Assembly (NCBI RefSeq): GCF_004000805.1
Contig: NZ_BILY01000013.1
Location: 62,001-126,000 of the forward strand
Reading direction: 5' to 3'
Length of the DNA stretch: 64,000 nt
DNA from: Paenibacillus glycanilyticus NBRC 16618
GTDB lineage: Bacteria > Bacillota > Bacilli > Paenibacillales > Paenibacillaceae
Positions within the stretch are counted from its first letter, which is position 1; each line of letters starts with the position of its first letter. The translations under genes and the position numbers were made by a program. Below the pieces are notes generated by a model, which was given only the letters and a program-made list of their open reading frames with translations, was not told the origin of the DNA and did not search any database. Shown here one piece after another: positions 17,197 through 25,193 of this stretch.

Positions 17197-18825
17197 ATGT
17201 CCGCAAACGATACAAACGGCACTCATGCGGCAGGCGCGGGCGGAGCAGCCGACAACCGCAAAGCGGCAGGCGAAACCGATCTGACGCTGACGACGAGACA
17301 AGGCCATCCGGTATCCAACAACCAGAATACGAGAACGGTTGGCAACCGCGGGCCGGCTACCCTTGAAAATTACCACTTTATCGAGAAAATCACCCATTTC
17401 GACCGCGAACGCGTTCCCGAGCGGGTTGTTCACGCCCGCGGAGCAGGCGCGCACGGTTATTTCGAAGCTTACGGCACATTCGGCAACGAGCCGATCGGCA
17501 AATACACAAGAGCAAAGCTGTTCCAGGAAAAAGGCAAAAAGACGCCAGTCTTCGTCCGTTTCTCGAGCGTGATCCACGGCGGGCATTCGCCGGAGACTCT
17601 CCGCGACCCGCGCGGCTTCGCGACCAAATTTTATACCGAGGACGGCAACTGGGATCTGGTCGGCAATAACCTGAAGATCTTCTTCATCCGCGATGCGATG
17701 AAATTCCCGGACATGGTTCATGCCTTTAAGCCGGATCCGGTAACGAACGTGCAGTCGATGGAGCGCTTCTTCGACTTTGTCTCGAATTCGCCGGAAGCGA
17801 CCCATATGATTACCTTCCTGTTCTCCCCTTGGGGAATTCCGGCGAATTACCGCCAAATGCAAGGCTCCGGCGTCAATACATACAAATGGGTAAATGCGAA
17901 GGGCGAAGCGGTATTGGTCAAATATCATTGGGACCCGCAGCAAGGCGTCAAAAACCTGACTCAAGCCGAAGCCGAGCAAATTCAGGCGAAGAACTTCAAC
18001 CATGCTACGCAGGATCTGTACGAGGCGATTGAACGGGGAGATTATCCGGCCTGGGAGCTGAAGGTACAGATCATGGAGGACGGCGATCATCCGGAGCTGG
18101 ACTTCGATCCGCTTGACGATACCAAGCTGTGGCCGGAAGACCAGTTCCCGATGGTGCCGGTAGGCAAAATGGTGCTTGATAAAAACCCGGAAAACTATTT
18201 CGCCGAAGTGGAGCAGGCGGCATTCGGAACGGGCGTATTGGTGGACGGGCTGGACTTCTCGGACGATAAAATGCTGCAGGGGCGCACCTTATCCTACTCC
18301 GATACCCAGCGCTACCGCGTAGGCGCGAATTACCTGCAGCTGCCGATCAATGCGCCGAAGAAGCGTGCCGCAACCAATCAGCGCGACGGTCAAATGGCCT
18401 TTTACGTAGATGTCGCTCCGGGTCAGAATCCTCATGTGAATTACGAACCCTCCAGTCTGAACGGACTTTCGGAGGCTGAAGCTTCCGGCGCCCCGCATGA
18501 GCCGCATTACGACGCGAATCTCGTCCGCCAGTCGATAGACCGGACCAACGATTTCGCCCAGGCCGGCGATACGTTCCGCAAGCTGGAGCAGTGGGAGCGC
18601 GACGAGCTTGTTCATAATCTGGGCGATGCCTTGTCAACCTGCGCGCCTGTTATCCGGGACAAAATGCTGTCCAATCTGACGCAAGCGGATCCGGAGTACG
18701 GCCGTCTTGTAGCGGAAGCCATCAAGAAATCCTCTGCGATGAAAGCTGAGCACAAAGGCACTTTCCCCGCCCGCGAAGGGATGGAAGTCGCCGAGGAGCT
18801 TGGTCACAAAACAGACGGATACTAA
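17197..18825 (+). CDS. Haem catalase, clade with N-terminal extension
   Basis: A 542-residue monofunctional catalase, which breaks hydrogen peroxide down to water and oxygen. Seen directly: the distal His in [12 protein letters not shown] (His79), the Asn in [11 protein letters not shown] (about 152), and the proximal haem-ligand Tyr in [12 protein letters not shown] (about 366). An extra 45 polar residues, rich in Ala, Gly, Asn and Thr, precede the core. The length is close to that of the B. subtilis spore catalase KatX (about 547) and longer than KatA (483), but the type cannot be settled by length alone. The ATG has GGAGG 10 nt upstream. A strong terminator follows at once, so it is monocistronic. 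Confidence 0.95.
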   Translation: MSANDTNGTHAAGAGGAADNRKAAGETDLTLTTRQGHPVSNNQNTRTVGNRGPATLENYHFIEKITHFDRERVPERVVHARGAGAHGYFEAYGTFGNEPIGKYTRAKLFQEKGKKTPVFVRFSSVIHGGHSPETLRDPRGFATKFYTEDGNWDLVGNNLKIFFIRDAMKFPDMVHAFKPDPVTNVQSMERFFDFVSNSPEATHMITFLFSPWGIPANYRQMQGSGVNTYKWVNAKGEAVLVKYHWDPQQGVKNLTQAEAEQIQAKNFNHATQDLYEAIERGDYPAWELKVQIMEDGDHPELDFDPLDDTKLWPEDQFPMVPVGKMVLDKNPENYFAEVEQAAFGTGVLVDGLDFSDDKMLQGRTLSYSDTQRYRVGANYLQLPINAPKKRAATNQRDGQMAFYVDVAPGQNPHVNYEPSSLNGLSEAEASGAPHEPHYDANLVRQSIDRTNDFAQAGDTFRKLEQWERDELVHNLGDALSTCAPVIRDKMLSNLTQADPEYGRLVAEAIKKSSAMKAEHKGTFPAREGMEVAEELGHKTDGY

Positions 18826-18847
18826 GTATGGTTTAAGCAAAAAACAG

Positions 18848-18905
18848 AGAAGGGCTGTCCCCTATGTTCAGTAACGATGAGCATGAGGGACAGCCCTTCT
18901 TTTAT
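18848..18905 (+). terminator. Catalase terminator
   Basis: A perfect 14-bp stem (AGAAGGGCTGTCCC with GGGACAGCCCTTCT) is topped by a second 7-bp stem in the loop and followed by TTTTATT. It lies about 20 nt past the catalase stop codon. Confidence 0.9.
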
Positions 18906-18934
18906 TATAAGCGCCCATTTTCCCTACATACAGC

Positions 18935-18962
18935 ACCATTGCCATAGCCATTTCATACAATA
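18935..18962 (+). promoter_or_regulatory. Candidate sigma-K promoter of gerE
   Basis: CATACAATA at 18954-18962 fits the sigma-K -10 consensus CATAnnnTA, with an AC dinucleotide 17 nt upstream as the minimal -35. In B. subtilis gerE is transcribed by sigma-K in the mother cell, so the match falls where it is expected, 63 nt before the chosen start. Confidence 0.6.
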
Positions 18963-19024
18963 ATTTGACTGTATCCCTTAACCTTGTTAAACCATAAAAA
19001 CCCGAGCAAGGAGGGGTGACAAAC

Positions 19025-19249
19025 TTGAAGGGTAGCGACCATAAAAGCAAGTTCCTATTAACACATCGTGAACGCGAGGTATTTGAGCTGCTGGTGCAGG
19101 ATAAAACAACTAGAGATATTGCGCAGCAATTATTTATCAGCGAAAAAACCGTCCGCAACCATATTTCGAATGTCATGCAAAAGTTAAATGTTAAAGGTCG
19201 TTCGCAAGCGGTTGTCGAGCTGATCAAGCTTGGGGAGTTACAAATCTAA
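19025..19249 (+). CDS. gerE: GerE, late mother-cell transcription regulator
   Basis: A 74-residue LuxR-type helix-turn-helix protein. The core LLTHREREVFELLVQDKTT, the segment LFISEKTVRNHISN and the region KGRSQAVVELIKLGEL are almost the same as in B. subtilis GerE, which is also 74 residues long. GerE works with sigma-K in the mother cell and switches on late coat, crust and polysaccharide genes. I chose the TTG at 19025, which gives 74 residues and lies about 10 nt after GGAGG; a GTG at 19016 would overlap the ribosome binding site. The spore-surface genes that follow on the other strand are plausible targets. Confidence 0.95.
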   Translation: MKGSDHKSKFLLTHREREVFELLVQDKTTRDIAQQLFISEKTVRNHISNVMQKLNVKGRSQAVVELIKLGELQI

Positions 19250-19281
19250 CCATCCCATTCATGATTTGGGCTATTTCATTT

Positions 19282-19313
19282 CCCCGCTCCTTATACAGGA
19301 TGCGGGGTTTTTA
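19282..19313 (+). terminator. gerE terminator
   Basis: The stem CCCCGC-TCCT against AGGA-t-GCGGGG is followed by TTTTTA, 32 nt after the gerE stop. Confidence 0.85.
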
Positions 19314-19410
19314 CTTTGTTTCAATTTCGACAAAGTTCTTTAATCTTAGACTAAGGTTTCTTCGATACAATCATATGCATCAACCCCACAGTTGATACCA
19401 TTTCTAGGAC

Positions 19411-19445
19411 AGGCCCGCTTGCTTCGCAAGCGGGCCCTTTTTTTG
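19411..19445 (+). terminator. Second plus-strand terminator without an annotated gene
   Basis: A perfect 11-bp GC-rich stem (GGCCCGCTTGC with GCAAGCGGGCC, triloop TTC) followed by seven T on the plus strand only. The gerE terminator lies 100 nt upstream and the next gene is on the other strand and convergent. It may end a short RNA that begins near 19320-19370, or back up the gerE terminator. Confidence 0.75.
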
Positions 19446-19459
19446 TTTATTTTCGGCTA

Positions 19460-20317
19460 TTAGCGGTGATCGTAAATATAAGGAGTGGTGTGCTTGGCCA
19501 TATTCGAGTTCAGCTTCGTCGCATTCGCCGGGAAGATGCGCTCTACCATGGCATTAAATTCGGATACAAAGCCTTGAATCGGGTGACCCAGGCGAACATC
19601 GCCCATATAGCTGTTCATGCGGTCCACAAAGTCCGGGCTTGCGGATACATAAACGTTCTGAACCGACGGATGCAGCCGTTTCACTTCCGCGGCGATATCG
19701 CTTTTGATTTTATCGGTCAGCTGGCTCTCGCCGGTGTTAGTTGTGCTCAGGCCGCGAATGCCGTCATTATGGTAACCGCCCATCGTACCGTTCATGCCAT
19801 ACGTTCCGTTCATGCCGTTCATGCCGTATTTCCCGCCGCTTGCGCCATACGTGCCGTTCATGTGGCGGTTCGTATCGGTAATCGGGCTGCTCAGGTTTGT
19901 GCGGTTGTAGCTTTTTGCGCTTAAGCCGCGCGTATGATCTTCAAAGGATACGGCAACATAAGCATTATGATCGGTCAGCATGACATTGGCTGTCTTAACC
20001 GTATTCATAGCCACAAGCTTCTTGGCGATTTCCTCGCTCATTTCCATTTTATAATTTTTATGACTGCCAACAATGTTGTTGCTGTTGAGACGACGGCCAT
20101 TGACGCGGTTCATCTCGTTCATTTGATCATTCGCGAAACGTTTGTCGGTCAATGTTCCCGGAGCCGCCAGATTGCGGATCACATTCCCGTTAGCATCATA
20201 ACGCACGCTGTTGGGACGGATGTTTTTATTGCCGATATCTCCCTGATTGGACGCACACCCCGTTAACGTTGCTGCTAAAGCCACACTTGCTGTAAGAAGA
20301 ATGAATTTGTTTTTCAT
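19460..20317 (-). CDS. YhcN/YlaJ-family spore lipoprotein
   Basis: A 285-residue lipoprotein with signal peptide and lipobox TLTGC (Cys21). The body matches the YhcN/YlaJ spore lipoprotein family: a region after SEEIAKKLVAMNTVKTANVML that resembles a BON-like fold, and a second helical segment VKRLHPSVQNVYVSASPDFV. A Met-Asn-Gly-Thr-Tyr-rich low-complexity insert (about 150-185, repeated GMNG and TYG units) is unusual. Relatives are made in the forespore or inserted in the inner spore membrane and affect germination or cortex proteins. The ATG has GGAGGAG 10 nt upstream. A sigma-F/G-like promoter could lie near 20370-20400, but the match is poor, so I do not call it. Confidence 0.85.
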   Translation of the reverse strand: MKNKFILLTASVALAATLTGCASNQGDIGNKNIRPNSVRYDANGNVIRNLAAPGTLTDKRFANDQMNEMNRVNGRRLNSNNIVGSHKNYKMEMSEEIAKKLVAMNTVKTANVMLTDHNAYVAVSFEDHTRGLSAKSYNRTNLSSPITDTNRHMNGTYGASGGKYGMNGMNGTYGMNGTMGGYHNDGIRGLSTTNTGESQLTDKIKSDIAAEVKRLHPSVQNVYVSASPDFVDRMNSYMGDVRLGHPIQGFVSEFNAMVERIFPANATKLNSNMAKHTTPYIYDHR

Positions 20318-20403
20318 GAACTGGCCACTCCTCCATTCGAATAGTTAGGCTTTGACCCGTGTCTTATTGTGCTCGGTTACGGGGAAGCTATCCGCAATAA
20401 GGC

Positions 20404-20432
20404 TTGACAAATCCATTCAAATTCAGTAATTT
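20404..20432 (+). promoter_or_regulatory. fabH promoter
   Basis: A perfect TTGACA at 20404-20409, 17 nt of spacer, and TAATTT at 20427-20432. The start point would fall near 20439, just upstream of the FapR operator. Confidence 0.65.
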
Positions 20433-20443
20433 AATATCAAGTA

Positions 20444-20460
20444 TTAGTACCTGGTACTAA
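20444..20460. promoter_or_regulatory. FapR operator
   Basis: TTAGTACCTGGTACTAA is a perfect 17-bp inverted repeat around a central T, as in FapR operators of Bacillus and Staphylococcus that begin TTAGTACC. It lies just after the predicted start point, where the repressor would block transcription until malonyl-CoA releases it. FapR itself is not in the window. Confidence 0.88.
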
Positions 20461-20507
20461 CAAAATGCCAAGAAGCGATAGTATGAAATGAAAAGGAGCT
20501 GTTTCTA

Positions 20508-21497
20508 ATGGAAAAGCAATTGCAATCCAACGCAGCTGTTACGGCCATCGGCACTTATATTCCGGATAAAGTATTGTCCAATGCGGATTTGGAGCGTATC
20601 GTCGAAACCTCGGACGAATGGATTGTTCAGCGCACAGGCATCCGTGAACGCCGGATTGCGGCGGATGACCAGTTCACGAGCGATTTATGCATTCGGGCGG
20701 TAAGGGATATGCAGGAGCGGTACGGGGTGGAAATCGAGGATGTGGATTACATTATTGTCGCTACCTCTACTCCGGACAATGTCATCCCAAGCGTTGCCGC
20801 CCAGGTTCAGGCCGGCCTTGGAATCCGTCATTGCGGCGCAATCGATATTCAGGCCGCATGCGCAGGCTTCACATCGGCCATTCAGCTGGCGAACGGCCTG
20901 CTTCTGTCCGGCGTTTACCGCAAAATCCTCGTCATTGGCGGAGAAACCTTGTCCAAGGTAACGAACTACGAAGACCGGACGACTTGCATTTTGTTTGGCG
21001 ACGGAGCCGGCGCATTCTTAATGGAAGCCCGTGGAGACGGGGATGTTCTGGCGATTTCCGCCCAGACGGACGGCGCCGGCGGACATCATGTTTACCGGAG
21101 CGGCTTGTCCCCCGTCATTAACGCGGCGGATATCGATACGACAAGCCGTATCGTTCAAAATGGCCGCGAAGTATACAAATGGGCGCTCAGCCACGTATCG
21201 GAAGGAATCGCCGGATTGCTGAAGGACAGCGGCTACACGCCGTCCCAAATCAACTGGTTCGTTCCGCACAACGCGAATCAGCGCATTATCGACGCGTTAT
21301 GCGAACGGACCGGCATAAGCGAGCAGCAGGCTTTGTCGAGCATCGAGCGCTACGGCAATACGTCTGCCGCATCCATTCCGCTTGCCCTTGATGCCGCCGT
21401 CCGGGACGGCCGCGTATTGCCGGGACACTTGCTGCTGCTCTATGGTTTTGGCGGCGGATTAACGCAGTCTGGCGTCCTGCTTCGTTGGTCCATTTAA
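20508..21497 (+). CDS. fabH: Beta-ketoacyl-ACP synthase III
   Basis: A 329-residue FabH, which starts fatty-acid synthesis by joining an acyl-CoA primer to malonyl-ACP. The catalytic triad is visible: Cys118 in QAACAGFT, His in VPHNANQRI (about 254) and Asn in YGNTSAAS (about 283). The ATG has AAGGAG about 9 nt upstream. It stands alone, without plsX, fabD or fabF, and carries its own FapR operator, so its expression follows the malonyl-CoA level. Bacteria that make branched chains often have two FabH enzymes; this may be one of two. It ends 11 nt from the convergent CgeB-like gene and has no clear terminator. Confidence 0.96.
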   Translation: MEKQLQSNAAVTAIGTYIPDKVLSNADLERIVETSDEWIVQRTGIRERRIAADDQFTSDLCIRAVRDMQERYGVEIEDVDYIIVATSTPDNVIPSVAAQVQAGLGIRHCGAIDIQAACAGFTSAIQLANGLLLSGVYRKILVIGGETLSKVTNYEDRTTCILFGDGAGAFLMEARGDGDVLAISAQTDGAGGHHVYRSGLSPVINAADIDTTSRIVQNGREVYKWALSHVSEGIAGLLKDSGYTPSQINWFVPHNANQRIIDALCERTGISEQQALSSIERYGNTSAASIPLALDAAVRDGRVLPGHLLLLYGFGGGLTQSGVLLRWSI

Positions 21498-21508
21498 TTC
21501 ATGAAGAA

Positions 21509-22618
21509 TTAGAGGAGCGGGAATAATATCGTCAGCATCGTCTGAAGACGGTTCGCGTATTTATGGTCCCGGAAAGCCCGGTACATGCCGCGAAGGGCGA
21601 TTTGCTGCCGCTCCTCTTCATGCTTCAGGTAATATTCCATCTTCTCGATCAGCTCCGCCGGCGAGGAATAGGTAACGATTTCTACTCCCGGGGTAAAAAA
21701 GGAAGCAAGATCATCCCGGGTATCGCATACCTGCAGTACGCCGCAAGCGGCAATCTCAAAGGTCCGGGGGTTAGGGGAAACAGCCGTTAATCCGATTCGG
21801 TTGCTGTTGTACAAGGCATCGTCATGCGCCCTATGCATATTGATCACGATTTTGGAAGCATTGTACGTCAAGGCTGTTTCTGCCGGTCCCATCCAATTAT
21901 TCAGCTTGATTTTGGAGCTCAGCAGTTCATATTTCGCTAAACGGTCCCACCAAATACCGGATATTAACGTATTTTTCCCCGCCAGATAAGGAGTTAATTC
22001 ATTGAAATAGCTAACCCGGTTCAAATAGGCGGATCCGATAAACGTAATTTCTTTGCGGCTTGAGCGTTCGGGATTCGTCGGGCGATATTGCGCCGGATCG
22101 AAGCAAAACGGCAAATAAAACACATTCTGGCAGCCAAGCTGCTTGTAATAGTCCACCGAGTTGCGCTCGAGCGTAAATACCGTATCGTAATACGGAACAA
22201 TCATCGTTGTAATATCCATATAATAGGGATCGTCGGTCAGCCAGATCGCTGTCCGGATTCCGTTTTCCCGAAGCTTTTCGATCTGGGCGACATCAAACTG
22301 CAGTCCATCCAGAACGATAACGACATCCGGCCGGTCAGCGAGCGCAAGCTCCGCCACGGACTGTGCCGCGTTAACAACGGTCAACCTCTGGACCATAGAC
22401 GCTAAAGTCCCTCTTACGGCTTCGTCGATCGGCGAGTAAGGAAAGCCTTTGCCTGTCTCCACATACATGGCGTGAATCGGCCATACTTTATTGTCCTTCG
22501 GAATACGGCTGATCGCTTCCTCGCATAACCCGAACCAGTATCCGTGATCCCAGCCCAGCTTATATCCCGCCGCGCGTCCAGCCTCCTCATCGCTCTTCCT
22601 TTTGACCACTGGCGCCAT
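21509..22618 (-). CDS. CgeB-like spore glycosyltransferase (copy 1)
   Basis: A 369-residue protein of the CgeB/YkvP family. These are GT-B-fold glycosyltransferase-like proteins linked to late spore maturation and the spore crust. Near the N-terminus it has three aromatic-x-x-Gly tetrads (GYKLGWDHGYWFG, about 17-29). The middle contains the DxD-like WLTDDPYYMD and the C-terminal lobe has SPNPRTFEIAACGVLQVCD, typical of the sugar-nucleotide-binding site in this family. The ATG at 22618 has AGGAG 8 nt upstream; the GTG three codons earlier would overlap that site. It is the last gene of the spore cluster operon. It shares about half its pattern with the gene upstream, so the two arose by duplication. 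Confidence 0.85.
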   Translation of the reverse strand: MAPVVKRKSDEEAGRAAGYKLGWDHGYWFGLCEEAISRIPKDNKVWPIHAMYVETGKGFPYSPIDEAVRGTLASMVQRLTVVNAAQSVAELALADRPDVVIVLDGLQFDVAQIEKLRENGIRTAIWLTDDPYYMDITTMIVPYYDTVFTLERNSVDYYKQLGCQNVFYLPFCFDPAQYRPTNPERSSRKEITFIGSAYLNRVSYFNELTPYLAGKNTLISGIWWDRLAKYELLSSKIKLNNWMGPAETALTYNASKIVINMHRAHDDALYNSNRIGLTAVSPNPRTFEIAACGVLQVCDTRDDLASFFTPGVEIVTYSSPAELIEKMEYYLKHEEERQQIALRGMYRAFRDHKYANRLQTMLTILFPLL

Positions 22619-22629
22619 ATTTGTCACTC

Positions 22630-23739
22630 CTACATCAATAGATTCAAAAGCGTAGCGATTCGCGTAGTCATCGTGTGATCACGCAAAGTTCGGTACAAGC
22701 CTCTCATGGCAATCCGCAAGCGTTCTTCTTCATGGGTCAAGTAGTAATCAATTTTCTGCAGCAGCTCCTGCGCATTGCCGTAAGTTTCGATCTCATAACC
22801 GGGACGGTACTGGGAAAACAGGTCATCCCGGATATCCGTTAGCTGCAGCGTCGCGCAAGCCGAAACATCATAGGTTCTCGGATTCAGCGATAAGCCGGGT
22901 GCCTGCGCTTCAATCTGATTATCCTTCCCTGGGACATCGGACCGGTGCATATTGATCACAATCTTGGAGCCGTTGTAATAATGGGCGGCCGCTTCTGGCG
23001 CAATGCCCTCCGGGTGAATATTGGATGCTAACAGCGGATATTGCTTCAGACGGTCCCAGTGCCCTCCGGCAATAAACAGCTTTCGCTTCGACAGCTGCCC
23101 GGCGATCGAATCAATCAGCTCTACCCGGTTCCAGAAGGCTACACCGATAAAACAAACCTCGTATTCATACGTCTTATCCGCGCGAAAAGGACGGAATACC
23201 GTCTCGTTGACGGCAAGCGGCAGATGATGCACCTGAAGACATCCTTGCTGTTGATAGAGCGGTATTGTCCCGCGCTCATGCGTCAATACAATATCGTAAG
23301 CTGGCGCGATCTGGACCGTTTGGGCCGTCATATACGGGTCATCCACAAACCAGATCGCCGTCTTAATCCCTAGCGCGCGAATCGCGGCAATCTGCTCCAG
23401 ATGATCCGGCGGGAAAGTGTATAAGCCGTTCAATACAAGCACAAGATCGGGCCGAATGGCGGCCGCTTGCTGCAGCAAGCCTTCCTGCGCGCCTACATGC
23501 ACTTCGCTGGCGCATCGTTGCAGCGCCTGAATAATGCCGGAATCAATGGCGTCAAAGCCTAATGAGCCTTGCGGTATATATAACACGCGCAAAGGTATTG
23601 CTTCCGGAACCGGAGTTACGGGAGAAGTCTTTGCCCATTCGCAAGCCCCGTCCCGCCATCCTGCCTGAAATCCGGCCGAATAACCCTGCTGCCTGCCTTG
23701 CCGAAAGGACGCCGCTGTTGCCTTGTTCAAATTTCCCAC
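22630..23739 (-). CDS. CgeB-like spore glycosyltransferase (copy 2)
   Basis: A 369-residue paralogue of the downstream gene, with the same order of motifs: N-terminal tetrads GYSAGFQAGWRDG (about 19-31), FVDDPYMT, HLPLAVNETVFRP, GSKIVINMHRSD, and SLNPRTYDVSACATLQLTD. Its stop lies 11 nt before the next start, and the TAG is part of the ribosome binding region of that gene. The start could be GTG at 23739 (binding site only 2 nt away) or TTG at 23730, which has better spacing from AGGTG. The protein is expected in the mother-cell cytosol and may add sugars to a spore-surface protein. The sugar and acceptor are unknown. Confidence 0.85.
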   Translation of the reverse strand: MGNLNKATAASFRQGRQQGYSAGFQAGWRDGACEWAKTSPVTPVPEAIPLRVLYIPQGSLGFDAIDSGIIQALQRCASEVHVGAQEGLLQQAAAIRPDLVLVLNGLYTFPPDHLEQIAAIRALGIKTAIWFVDDPYMTAQTVQIAPAYDIVLTHERGTIPLYQQQGCLQVHHLPLAVNETVFRPFRADKTYEYEVCFIGVAFWNRVELIDSIAGQLSKRKLFIAGGHWDRLKQYPLLASNIHPEGIAPEAAAHYYNGSKIVINMHRSDVPGKDNQIEAQAPGLSLNPRTYDVSACATLQLTDIRDDLFSQYRPGYEIETYGNAQELLQKIDYYLTHEEERLRIAMRGLYRTLRDHTMTTRIATLLNLLM

Positions 23740-23844
23740 TCACCTGCCCGTTATCCGAAGTTATACAAAAAAAGCCTTATTCCTGATTTGTCCATTCTGG
23801 CATGAACAAGGCAGAGCTAAGACCTCTATCTTTCGTCTGTGCGA

Positions 23845-24132
23845 TTAAACCTGCGTCTCGTAAGCAATCTGATGGCCGTCTTCAAAGCCTTTGGCGAAGC
23901 CGGTATTATACCCGTCGTTATAGGCTTGGTTAAAACCGTAATCGTAGCTGGCCTGATCAAAGCTTACGCTTTTTCTTCTTTTTCTGGCCGAAGACTTCCG
24001 GCGTTTCATCGTGCTTTTGCCGGGCTTCTTCTTCCCCGCCGTCTTCCGGGCTCCGTTTACTTTGCGTTTAGTCCTTACACCAGGCTTGCGTTTGGTTCTC
24101 CGTTTGGCTGAAACAGCGCTTTTCTTCTTCAT
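23845..24132 (-). CDS. Small basic protein with aromatic-x-x-Gly tail
   Basis: A 95-residue protein in two parts. Residues 1-55 are almost entirely Lys, Arg, Gly, Ser and Ala, like a histone tail or the basic repeats of spore-coat CotG-type proteins. Residues 62-87 form six tetrads (YDYG FNQA YNDG YNTG FAKG, then FEDG), the same pattern found in both CgeB-like proteins and the GT2 upstream. The ATG at 24132 has AAGGAGG 8 nt upstream; an ATG six codons earlier overlaps that site. The gene lies in the spore cluster between small helical proteins and the CgeB-like pair. I do not know a named family. A structural spore-surface protein is the best inference. Confidence 0.7.
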   Translation of the reverse strand: MKKKSAVSAKRRTKRKPGVRTKRKVNGARKTAGKKKPGKSTMKRRKSSARKRRKSVSFDQASYDYGFNQAYNDGYNTGFAKGFEDGHQIAYETQV

Positions 24133-24165
24133 ATCAAACGCCTCCTTCATGGATGACTTCTATCT

Positions 24166-24444
24166 TTACAGCCTGCTGATCTTGGCGTTCAGCCAAGGGC
24201 TGCCGGGGCGCCCCCGCTTCAGACGCTTGCCGCGCATGGTCAGCCCCGTTACCGACTCCGCTATATTTTTCTGCATGGACGTTAGGAGCTTCACATTCTC
24301 GGCAATGCTTCTGGCAAGCGCCGGGGAAGCCTCCGATACGTCGGCGATGCTGTTCAGAATGCGGGCAAGCGCCGTCTGGCTGCTTGCGAGAGAAGAGAGA
24401 ATCTCCAGCTTCACTTGCTGTTCTCTGGACGACTGGAATCTCAA
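24166..24444 (-). CDS. Small helical protein of the spore cluster (A)
   Basis: A 92-residue protein, predicted mostly helical, with Ala/Ser/Leu-rich helices (LEILSSLASSQTALARILNS and LARSIAENVKLLTSMQKNIA) and a basic C-terminal tail (RGKRLKRGRPG). No signal peptide or membrane span. Its TTG start overlaps the stop of the gene upstream (TTGA at 24441-24444), so the two are translationally coupled. The family is unknown to me. The coupling and the shared operon suggest that it forms a complex with its neighbour. Confidence 0.65.
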   Translation of the reverse strand: MRFQSSREQQVKLEILSSLASSQTALARILNSIADVSEASPALARSIAENVKLLTSMQKNIAESVTGLTMRGKRLKRGRPGSPWLNAKISRL

Positions 24445-24782
24445 TTCATGTCACCCATGCCGCCGAACAGCATCTCCTCGTCGTCCCCGTCATGATTGCC
24501 TCCGCCCTCGTTGCTTTTAGGCAGAACCGAGCGCATGACGGATAGGATCCCTTGGCTCATTTTGTTAACGCCGTCCAATAGTTCAATCACCTGTTCGTTG
24601 ATTTGGGCTGTCTGTTTAAGCTGCGTTTGATCGCCCAGGAAGGATGCCGCGGTAATATGATTACATATCCAATGACGCGCTTTCTCCGTTTCTTCGGCCT
24701 TAGCCTCCAGCATTTTGGCAATATTCCACTGCATATGGGCGGTAGCGCCCAGCATTCGCATATAAGCCTGATCCCGGTTCAT
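24441..24782 (-). CDS. Small helical protein of the spore cluster (B)
   Basis: A 113-residue protein: two long helices (about 10-35 and 55-90), with the heptad-like segment LKQTAQINEQVIELLDGVNK, then an acidic Gly/Asp/Met tail (GGGNHDGDDEEMLFGGMGD). No signal peptide. The ATG at 24782 has AAGGAGG 9 nt upstream; an ATG three codons earlier directly abuts that site. The acidic tail would suit the basic tail of protein A or the basic small protein at 23845, but this is only an inference from charge. Confidence 0.65.
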   Translation of the reverse strand: MNRDQAYMRMLGATAHMQWNIAKMLEAKAEETEKARHWICNHITAASFLGDQTQLKQTAQINEQVIELLDGVNKMSQGILSVMRSVLPKSNEGGGNHDGDDEEMLFGGMGDMN

Positions 24783-24807
24783 GACAAACATCCTCCTTCC
24801 GGCAAGC

Positions 24808-25095
24808 TTACTCTTCTTCCTCTAGGCGAAGCTCGCGGACCGTAAACGTCAGCTGCGCGGCAAGCGTCTCCTGCAATTCGGCTATCGTTGTTAAGTAAGA
24901 AACAACTCCGCCAAGCAGAGCTTGCGTATTCGACAGCAGTCCATCCGTTCCTCCAAAATTCGGATTGTTGTCGGGGATGGCCTTCACAACCTCGGCCATC
25001 CGCACGACAACATGCCGCTTGGAGTCAATCATGCGAGCCATTTGTTGATGGGAATGCGATAAATGCTCTATTATTTCGTTTACGATCTGCTGCAA
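24808..25095 (-). CDS. Small helical protein of the spore cluster (C)
   Basis: A 95-residue protein: helix 1 about 1-45 (IVNEIIEHLSHSHQQMARMI), a loop with Asn, Pro and Gly (DNNPNFGGTDG), helix 2 about 57-90, and a very acidic end (LRLEEEE). Similar in build to protein B. I chose the TTG at 25095 because AAAGGAGGGG lies 7 nt upstream; longer forms starting up to 25137 would put that site inside the gene. It is the first gene of a run of four small genes, and a candidate sigma-K promoter lies 58 nt upstream. Confidence 0.65.
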   Translation of the reverse strand: MQQIVNEIIEHLSHSHQQMARMIDSKRHVVVRMAEVVKAIPDNNPNFGGTDGLLSNTQALLGGVVSYLTTIAELQETLAAQLTFTVRELRLEEEE

Positions 25096-25152
25096 TTTCC
25101 AGCCCCTCCTTTGCAGCAATAAACGTGTCAAGTTCAATTGTCGTCGTCATAC

Positions 25153-25178
25153 TAGCATATGCATCTTTGAAAAAGGGT
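25153..25178 (-). promoter_or_regulatory. Candidate sigma-K promoter of the small-protein genes
   Basis: The minus strand reads CATATGCTA at 25153-25161, matching CATAnnnTA, with AC 15 nt upstream (25177-25178). It lies in the 98-nt gap after the GT2 gene and would let the small proteins and CgeB-like genes be made in the mother cell independently of the upstream glycosyltransferases. Confidence 0.4.
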
Positions 25179-25193
25179 GATACTTGCGTATGC

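Noticed and set aside
17047..18090. A 347-codon open frame antisense to the catalase gene
   Set aside because: It mirrors the catalase codons, has no ribosome binding site, and shows no family pattern; the catalase on the plus strand is certain.
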